Origin: Pseudomonadota bacterium
GTDB taxonomy: Bacteria; Pseudomonadota; Gammaproteobacteria; Burkholderiales; Methylophilaceae
DNA length: 64,000 bases
Assembly (NCBI GenBank): GCA_020053735.1
Contig: JAGVMP010000009.1
Coordinates: 124,001 to 188,000, forward strand
Direction of reading: 5' to 3'
How positions within the stretch are numbered: the stretch's first letter is position 1; every line of letters begins with the position of its first letter. This document shows positions 57,824-64,000 of this stretch, one piece after another. A model generated the notes under the pieces. That model had not been told where the DNA came from and made no database searches. It was given only the letters and a program-made list of their open reading frames with translations. Made by a program: the position numbers and the translations under genes.

Positions 57824-58612
57824 TTAGTCTATTTGGCCTGCAGCAGTGATGTTCATACCACCATCGACATAAGTAATTTCACCAGTAATGCCTGAGGCTA
57901 AGTCACTGCATAAAAATGCGGCAGTATTGCCCACTTCTTCAATGGTGACATTACGGCGCAGCGCGGCATGACGCTCATTAAAGCCGATCATTTTGTCAAA
58001 GTCAGCAATGCCAGAGGCTGCAAGCGTTTTTATAGGGCCTGCAGACACCGCATTAACGCGGATGCCCCTAGGGCCTAGGCTTTGTGCTAAGTAGCGTACG
58101 TTAGCCTCTAAACTGGCCTTGGCGACACCCATCACGTTGTAGTTAGGCATGGTACGCTCGGCACCCAAGTAAGAAAGCGTCAGTAGGCTGCCGTTGCGAC
58201 CTTGCATCATGGGGTAAGCTGCTTTGGCAAGGGCAGAAAAACTATACGAACTGATGTCGTGGGCGATTCTAAAATATTCGCGGTTGACTGCATCTAAATA
58301 GTCACCCTCAAGTGCAACTTTTGGTACAAAAGCTAGTGAGTGCACTAAGCCATCTAAGCCATCCCAGTGTTTAGCAAGCGCTGGGAAGAGGGCGTCAATT
58401 TGTGCATCTTCCGCTACATCACATGGCAATATAATTTTAGAACCAAAATCTGCTGCCAAATCGGCCACGCGCTGTGCGTGCTTTTCCATTTGGTAGGTAA
58501 AGGCCAGCTCAGCACCTTCACGCTTCATGGCACCTGCAATGCCATAAGCAATGCTTCGATTGCTAAGTAAGCCTGCAATTAATATTCTTTTACCTGCTAA
58601 AAATCCCATCAT
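57824..58612 (-). CDS. fabI: Enoyl-[acyl-carrier-protein] reductase (NADH)
   Basis: [48 protein letters not shown]. Confidence 0.97.
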   Translation of the reverse strand: MMGFLAGKRILIAGLLSNRSIAYGIAGAMKREGAELAFTYQMEKHAQRVADLAADFGSKIILPCDVAEDAQIDALFPALAKHWDGLDGLVHSLAFVPKVALEGDYLDAVNREYFRIAHDISSYSFSALAKAAYPMMQGRNGSLLTLSYLGAERTMPNYNVMGVAKASLEANVRYLAQSLGPRGIRVNAVSAGPIKTLAASGIADFDKMIGFNERHAALRRNVTIEEVGNTAAFLCSDLASGITGEITYVDGGMNITAAGQID

Positions 58613-58630
58613 GCCATCCTATCTGCTAAC

Positions 58631-59470
58631 TTATCTATTATTTTCACTGCGCGGGTCAAGCGCATCACGCAAGCCCTCACCAAGCAAATTATACCCCAAT
58701 ACGGTAATTAAAATCGCCAAACCAGGGAACAGGGATAGCCACCAAGCGAATTGGATATAGTCTTTCCCATCGGTGAGAATGTTGCCCCATGAAGCCTGCG
58801 GTGCTTGCACGCCCAGCCCTAGAAAGCTCAAGCCAGATTCCATTAACACCGCGCCAGCCACGCCTAAAACTGAGCTGACAATAATGGGTGTCAGGCTGTT
58901 GGGCAATAAGTGGGTAAAGATTAAGCGTGCATCTTTTGCGCCTAAGGTACGCGATGCCAATACAAATTCACGCCCACTTAAACTTAAAAACTCTGCACGC
59001 ACTAAGCGTGTAACGCCCATCCAAGAGGTCAGGCCAATCACTATCATCACGTTGATGATAGAAGGTGTTAAAAAAGCGATTACGGCGAGAATAAGAAAAA
59101 AACTAGGGATAGACAGCATAACGTCGACCAAGCGCATGATTAAAGTATCTACCCAGCCACGATAATAGCCAGCGATGGCACCCAGCAGGATGCCGATGGC
59201 AGTGGAAATGCCAACAGCGACTAAGCCCACCAACAAGGAAATACGGCCTCCGTAAAGCATACGACTGAGTACGTCGCGGCCCAGGCCATCCGTCCCCATC
59301 CAGTGTTGCCATGAAGGCGAAAGTAAAATGGCTTTTACATTAATGTCATTGGGATCGTAGGGTGCAATAACTGGCGCCAACATGGCCAGTAAAAACACCA
59401 ACACGATAATGACGAAGCCAGCTTTAGATAAAGGGTTTTGTAAGGCTCTTTGCAATAAGCTTTTGTTCAT
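58631..59470 (-). CDS. ABC transporter permease (YejE/OppC-like)
   Basis: MLAPVIAPYDPNDIN...HWMGTDGLGRDVLSRMLYGGRISL; start at MNKSLLQ. Confidence 0.9.
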   Translation of the reverse strand: MNKSLLQRALQNPLSKAGFVIIVLVFLLAMLAPVIAPYDPNDINVKAILLSPSWQHWMGTDGLGRDVLSRMLYGGRISLLVGLVAVGISTAIGILLGAIAGYYRGWVDTLIMRLVDVMLSIPSFFLILAVIAFLTPSIINVMIVIGLTSWMGVTRLVRAEFLSLSGREFVLASRTLGAKDARLIFTHLLPNSLTPIIVSSVLGVAGAVLMESGLSFLGLGVQAPQASWGNILTDGKDYIQFAWWLSLFPGLAILITVLGYNLLGEGLRDALDPRSENNR

Positions 59471-59475
59471 TGCGT

Positions 59476-60498
59476 TTAATCTCTCATTACGCCACGGCGC
59501 ACGCGCGGATCTGCCCAAGCATAAGCAATATCGGCAATTAAATTACCTATTAATGTAAGCGCTGAGCCGATGGTCAAAATGCCCATAATCACTGGAAAAT
59601 CACGCATCATCACCGCATCAAAAAATAGTTTGCCCATACCAGGGATGGCGAATATGGTTTCTGCAATGACTGAGCCACCGATTAAGCCAGGGATTGATAA
59701 GCCAACAATAGTGATAAGTGGTAGCAGAGCGTTTCTTAAAGCGTGGGTATAAACGACTTGATGTTCGCTTAGACCTTTAGCCCTAGCCGTTGTGATGTAA
59801 TCTTGATGGAACACATCTAACATCCCATTTTTAACAAATAGTGTAATACCTGCTAGGCCTGTAATAGAAGGAATGATGACGGGTAAAAATAAATGGCTTA
59901 AGCTATCTTTAACTTTGCCCCAAGTGTCGAAAGTATCGTAATTAATACTGTGCAATCCAGAAATTGGCAGCCAATTGTTCACTACGCCTAGCCAATACAT
60001 CAGTAATAAAGACAGCCAAAAACCAGGAATAGAAAAGCCGATAAAATTGAATAGCGTAATGGATTTATCTTGCCAGAACCCATATTTTCTTGCAGCGATA
60101 ATACCTAGTGGAATCGCTAATGTGAGTGTAATGATTAAGCCTAAAACATTAATCATCAAGGTAATTGGCAACGCTTCTTGGATCATGCCTTTTGTGACAT
60201 TGCCGTCTTTGTCTCTTGTTTGCCAAAATACAGGTTTTTGGTGGCTGGCGAAAGAGTTGCCAAAATCTAAGGTGGTCATGCGCTTCAGCCACAAGCCATA
60301 TTGCACAATCACTGGCTTATCTAAATTGTACAGTTCGCGCAATTTTTGGCGCGATTCCTCACTGGTTTTTGGGTTGAACGAAGCTTCATTATTGGTAATG
60401 TCTCCCGGCGCTAAGTGCATAATAAAGAACGAAATTAAGCTAATCCCTATTAACAAAGGAATCATCCATAACACGCGTTTAATGAGATATTTAAGCAT
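59476..60498 (-). CDS. ABC transporter permease (YejB/OppB-like)
   Basis: MLKYLIKRVLWMIPLLIGISLISFFIMHLAPGD; TTARAKGLSEHQVVYTHALRNALLPLIT. Confidence 0.92.
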   Translation of the reverse strand: MLKYLIKRVLWMIPLLIGISLISFFIMHLAPGDITNNEASFNPKTSEESRQKLRELYNLDKPVIVQYGLWLKRMTTLDFGNSFASHQKPVFWQTRDKDGNVTKGMIQEALPITLMINVLGLIITLTLAIPLGIIAARKYGFWQDKSITLFNFIGFSIPGFWLSLLLMYWLGVVNNWLPISGLHSINYDTFDTWGKVKDSLSHLFLPVIIPSITGLAGITLFVKNGMLDVFHQDYITTARAKGLSEHQVVYTHALRNALLPLITIVGLSIPGLIGGSVIAETIFAIPGMGKLFFDAVMMRDFPVIMGILTIGSALTLIGNLIADIAYAWADPRVRRGVMRD

Positions 60499-60516
60499 AT
60501 AAATTTTTATAAATAT

Positions 60517-62220
60517 TTAGTTAGCGCTTATTTCTGTTCTGCCAGATACAGGCCGTCTTAACGGCTCAGGAATATACCAGTCGTAAGTATTCCAGCCCAC
60601 ACCAGCTGGCGGGGCAGGGTTTTCAATACCTTTCACGCGCTTGTGAATCGCGCTTAATCCGTAGCCTGCCGACAAATACACAATTGGGCTATCCTCAAGC
60701 AAAACACGTGCAAATTCATGATAAATTTTCTGGCGTTTATCGGGGTTCAATTCTGTGCGGCCTTGCTCGAGTAACTTATCGATGCTGGGGTTATTGTAAC
60801 CAATAAAATTAAATTGGCCTGGGGCTTGTTGGCTGGAATGCCAAATATTGAATTGGTCTGGATCTAGCCCTAGTCCCCAACCCAAAATTACCACGTCGAA
60901 ATCGCCCGTTTTAATAAAACGACTGATAAAACTGGCCCACTCAATGGCACGGACATTCGCTTGTATTCCCACGTTTTTTAAGCGACGCTGAATTAACACG
61001 GCAGACTTTTCGCGTTCTTTGTTTTGATTGGTCAGAATTTCAAAGCTAAATGGCTTTCCATCACGCTCTAACACGCCATCACCGTCAATGTCGGTAAATC
61101 CTGCTTCTTTTAATAATACTTTTGCTTTTTTTGGGTCGTAAGGATAGGGTTTTAAATCAGGATTGCTCCAGCGTGTGCCAGGCTTATAAGGCGAAGCAAT
61201 ATCAATACCCAAACCTAAATACACACCATCAATAATTTCTTGTTTATCAATGGCGTAGTTAATGGCTTTGCGCACGCGAACGTCATCATAAGGCTTACGT
61301 TTGAGGTTAAAGCCCATATAGGTGTAGCTATTACCAAGCTCCTTGTAGAGTGCTAATTTCTGCTTCAGCTCAGGTCGCGCGGGGATAATGCGCACATACT
61401 TAATCGGGTCTAGCCCCATGCTGTCAATATTATCTGCCATCAGCTCTAAAAACTGCGCTGATGAATCTGGAATGATGCGCGTCACCAAGTTATCAATTTT
61501 AGCTTGGCCAAGTACTGATGAAGGGTTGCGTGACAGTTTAATATTTTCACCATTTGCCCAGCTATCCAATTTGTAATAGTTGCTACCAACTGGTTTGCGC
61601 GCAAAGGCAGTGGTGTGTAGGTCTTGGCCTTGCAGCAAATGCTTTGGCAATATCTGCAAACCAGCCCAGCTATCTAGTGCAGGCGCATAGGCTTGATCGT
61701 AAGTCACACTAAATGTCAGTGCGTCAGGCGTTTCGGCTTTTTTAACCAACTGAAAATCTGAAGCATAGGGGCTGCGTGTTTTCTCGTCAGTAACGGCCTG
61801 CCATGTCCACAATACATCTGCACTGGTGAGCGGTTTTCCATCTGACCATTTAAGATTGGGCTTTAATTTAAAGGTGATGGTTTTTTGGTCGCTAGAAACC
61901 TGCCAGCCTTCAACGAGCTCACCTTCTAAATCTAAATTTTTATCGTATTTGAGTAGCTTATTGAAGATATTGGAGGATATTGCGCCGGCAGCCGACTCGC
62001 CTGCTACCATGTAGATTAACCCAGAAGGCTCGCCTATGGTGGCATCCAGTAAAGTGCCACCTGATTGACTAGGGTAAGATTTGTTGAGATTGCTTAAGGC
62101 CTGTGCGCTTAACTCTTGGGAAGAGTCGCCGCAAGCACTAAGGACTAGGCAGGTGGCAATGACTCTATATTTAGCATTTCTTTTTAAAAACTGGTTGATT
62201 AGAAATGCTAAATTTTTCAT
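60517..62220 (-). CDS. ABC transporter peptide substrate-binding lipoprotein
   Basis: Lipobox LVLSAC; SBP family 5 pattern WQVSSDQKTITFKLKPNLKWSDGKPLTSADVLWTW. Confidence 0.92.
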   Translation of the reverse strand: MKNLAFLINQFLKRNAKYRVIATCLVLSACGDSSQELSAQALSNLNKSYPSQSGGTLLDATIGEPSGLIYMVAGESAAGAISSNIFNKLLKYDKNLDLEGELVEGWQVSSDQKTITFKLKPNLKWSDGKPLTSADVLWTWQAVTDEKTRSPYASDFQLVKKAETPDALTFSVTYDQAYAPALDSWAGLQILPKHLLQGQDLHTTAFARKPVGSNYYKLDSWANGENIKLSRNPSSVLGQAKIDNLVTRIIPDSSAQFLELMADNIDSMGLDPIKYVRIIPARPELKQKLALYKELGNSYTYMGFNLKRKPYDDVRVRKAINYAIDKQEIIDGVYLGLGIDIASPYKPGTRWSNPDLKPYPYDPKKAKVLLKEAGFTDIDGDGVLERDGKPFSFEILTNQNKEREKSAVLIQRRLKNVGIQANVRAIEWASFISRFIKTGDFDVVILGWGLGLDPDQFNIWHSSQQAPGQFNFIGYNNPSIDKLLEQGRTELNPDKRQKIYHEFARVLLEDSPIVYLSAGYGLSAIHKRVKGIENPAPPAGVGWNTYDWYIPEPLRRPVSGRTEISAN

Positions 62221-62226
62221 ATGCTA

Positions 62227-63870
62227 TTATTTTAATCGAATATGCGACCTTGCGCGAATACGTTTGGATGACTTATGGTTGGTTTTAATGTGTTTGCTTC
62301 TTATGCTTTTTCTGTTCGCGTTTGCTTTGGTCGTTTTAAAGCTAGCCTTTTTGAAGCCACCTTCTTTAATGGTTAAGTTTTGCCCTACTTTAACTTTAGT
62401 ACTTCTTAATCCGTTCAATTCTTTCAAACTTTGCGTGCTGGTGTCATACCTTGCGGCAAGCGCATTTAATGTTTCACCCTTTTTAACTTTGTGTATGATG
62501 CGATGAGTTGCCTTAGGTTCATCAGCATTTACATCAATTTCAATATTGTTGCTTGCATGATTGTTAACCATCAAGTCGCTAGCGTTGATGGTCTCAACAT
62601 TGTTGTCCGCAGATACATTATAAGTAGCGCTGTAGGTGGCTGGCACCAACATGGTTTGTGCAGTGCGTAACTTGCCAGAGCTAGGTAAGCTGTTCACTGT
62701 GCGTAAACTGCTGACATTGGTGCCAAATTTTTTCGCGATGCTATCCACGCGTTCGCCGCGTTTGGCACTGTAAGTTTGCCAGCTAGTGAGAGGTTTGTCG
62801 TAACTGGCGAGGTTGTCTACAAAGCGTTCTGCAGCCCAAACAGGTAATAAAAGTTGGTGTTTTTCGCCTTGCGAAGTAATCGTAGATATAATTATGGGGC
62901 GGTTGTAACTAGGGTTGAGTGCACTGAATTCTTCATAAGAGATTTCAGCTAGTTGCGCTGCTAATTTAGCATCGATTTGCTTTGGAGTCGTTACCCGTGC
63001 AAAGTAGGGGCGGTTAGGCATAGCCGCAATATTGAGACCATATTTTCCAGGGTCAGTCACAATGTTTTTAATGGCTTGTAGCTTAGGTACATAGTTACGT
63101 GTTTCGGGGGGTAAGCTTAAACTTTGGTAATTAGTCGCTAAGCCTAGTCGACGATTTTTATCAATCGCGCGCTGTACGGTGCCTTCGCCTGCGTTATAGG
63201 CGGCTAAAGCGAGATCCCACGAGCCAAACATGCCATGCAGTTTTTGCAAATAATCAAGCGCAGCATCTGTTGCAGCGGTAACATCACGACGATTATCTAC
63301 CCACCAGTTTTGCTGCAGACCAAAATGCTTGCCAGTAGCAGGCACAAATTGCCAGATGCCAGAGGCTTTACTGCGGGAATATGCTTGCGGGTTAAACGCA
63401 CTCTCAATCATTGGTAAAAGTGCAATCTCAGTAGGCATGCCGCGTTTTTGTACTTCTTCAACAATGTGAAATAGGTAGCGTTGGCTACGCTCCATCATGC
63501 GTTGAATATAATCTGGGCGGGTTGAGTACCATTGTTCATGCGTACTAGTGTAAGGCGACTTTACATCAGGCAGCTCGTAGCCATCTTTAATGCGCGCCCA
63601 TAAATCGTTATCTGTCGTATCGTCTGTAGCGCTTTCATGCGCTGCATCCATGTCTGCCAATAGCTCTTGTACTGGGTCACTTAATAAATTAGGCTCGTTG
63701 ATATATTCAATTTTTACGCCTGCAAGATTGGTATCAGCCAGTGCGCTAAAAGAGTAAAACATGCCGGCAGCCAGTAACAATAAGCTTGTGAGGCCAATTG
63801 CTATTTTTTTCTTGGACATAGCATTGGCTTTTGTTTGCGCTTTACATACAAACCGCGAATGTGTTTTCAT
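62227..63870 (-). CDS. mltD: Membrane-bound lytic murein transglycosylase D with LysM domains
   Basis: SLT motif ALLPMIESAFNPQAYSRSKASGIWQFVPATGKHFGL; LysM HKVKKGETLNALAARYDTSTQSLKELNGL. Confidence 0.93.
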   Translation of the reverse strand: MKTHSRFVCKAQTKANAMSKKKIAIGLTSLLLLAAGMFYSFSALADTNLAGVKIEYINEPNLLSDPVQELLADMDAAHESATDDTTDNDLWARIKDGYELPDVKSPYTSTHEQWYSTRPDYIQRMMERSQRYLFHIVEEVQKRGMPTEIALLPMIESAFNPQAYSRSKASGIWQFVPATGKHFGLQQNWWVDNRRDVTAATDAALDYLQKLHGMFGSWDLALAAYNAGEGTVQRAIDKNRRLGLATNYQSLSLPPETRNYVPKLQAIKNIVTDPGKYGLNIAAMPNRPYFARVTTPKQIDAKLAAQLAEISYEEFSALNPSYNRPIIISTITSQGEKHQLLLPVWAAERFVDNLASYDKPLTSWQTYSAKRGERVDSIAKKFGTNVSSLRTVNSLPSSGKLRTAQTMLVPATYSATYNVSADNNVETINASDLMVNNHASNNIEIDVNADEPKATHRIIHKVKKGETLNALAARYDTSTQSLKELNGLRSTKVKVGQNLTIKEGGFKKASFKTTKANANRKSIRSKHIKTNHKSSKRIRARSHIRLK

Positions 63871-64000
63871 TTGGCTACCAACTTTTTTAACGAAAGTCCA
63901 TGGTAGCCATGGAAGATGGCTGCGTCAAGTGAAAGTTATACTTTATAAGTAAATGTTATGTAGATGATTAATAATGGTTTCTTAAAGTTCTAATGGCAGT

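Noticed and set aside
1-64000. CRISPR arrays, prophage or transposase genes
   Set aside because: No regularly spaced repeats with unique spacers and no Cas, integrase, phage structural or transposase proteins seen in the ORFs.

Overview
The window is a chromosomal segment that reads like a methylotrophic betaproteobacterium (Methylophilaceae-like; lineage inferred from gene content only). Housekeeping blocks: gltX 3' end, hfq-hflX-hflK-hflC-hisZ-purA, recR-ybaB-dnaX with 4.5S RNA, ppsA/ppsR, tig-clpP-clpX-lon-hupB-ppiD, fabI, a yej-type ABC transporter and mltD. Between them lies a large set of C1-metabolism and C1-cofactor genes: dmrB, a DHPS-like gene, DUF447, mfnB, mptG, mtdB, mch, three ATP-grasp enzymes, a CitG-like gene, a fae homologue, a HisA-like gene, mfnD/F/E-like genes, pabB and PCD. 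The RuMP genes tal-hps-hpi are also here. Four tRNAs (Ser-GGA, Leu-TAG, Val-TAC, Asp-GTC) are present. The most unusual signal is a dispersed short palindromic repeat. Its long form (~70 nt) has nearly identical copies lying in frame inside gltX, dnaX and an mfnD-like ATP-grasp gene, encoding LQPQGLSPQNIPAEAGYSYVKANIHK. Its short form (~30 nt, core AATATCCAT) lies in frame in mch, another ATP-grasp gene and a citG-like gene, probably at the dmrB 3' end, and in several intergenic regions. It resembles in concept the Rickettsia palindromic elements that insert into protein-coding genes. Other points: a recR 3'-end duplication differing only at synonymous positions, a 123-bp element with terminal inverted repeats beside the 4.5S RNA gene, and a structured leader plus terminator architecture around hps/hpi. 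No CRISPR array, prophage or transposase gene was seen.
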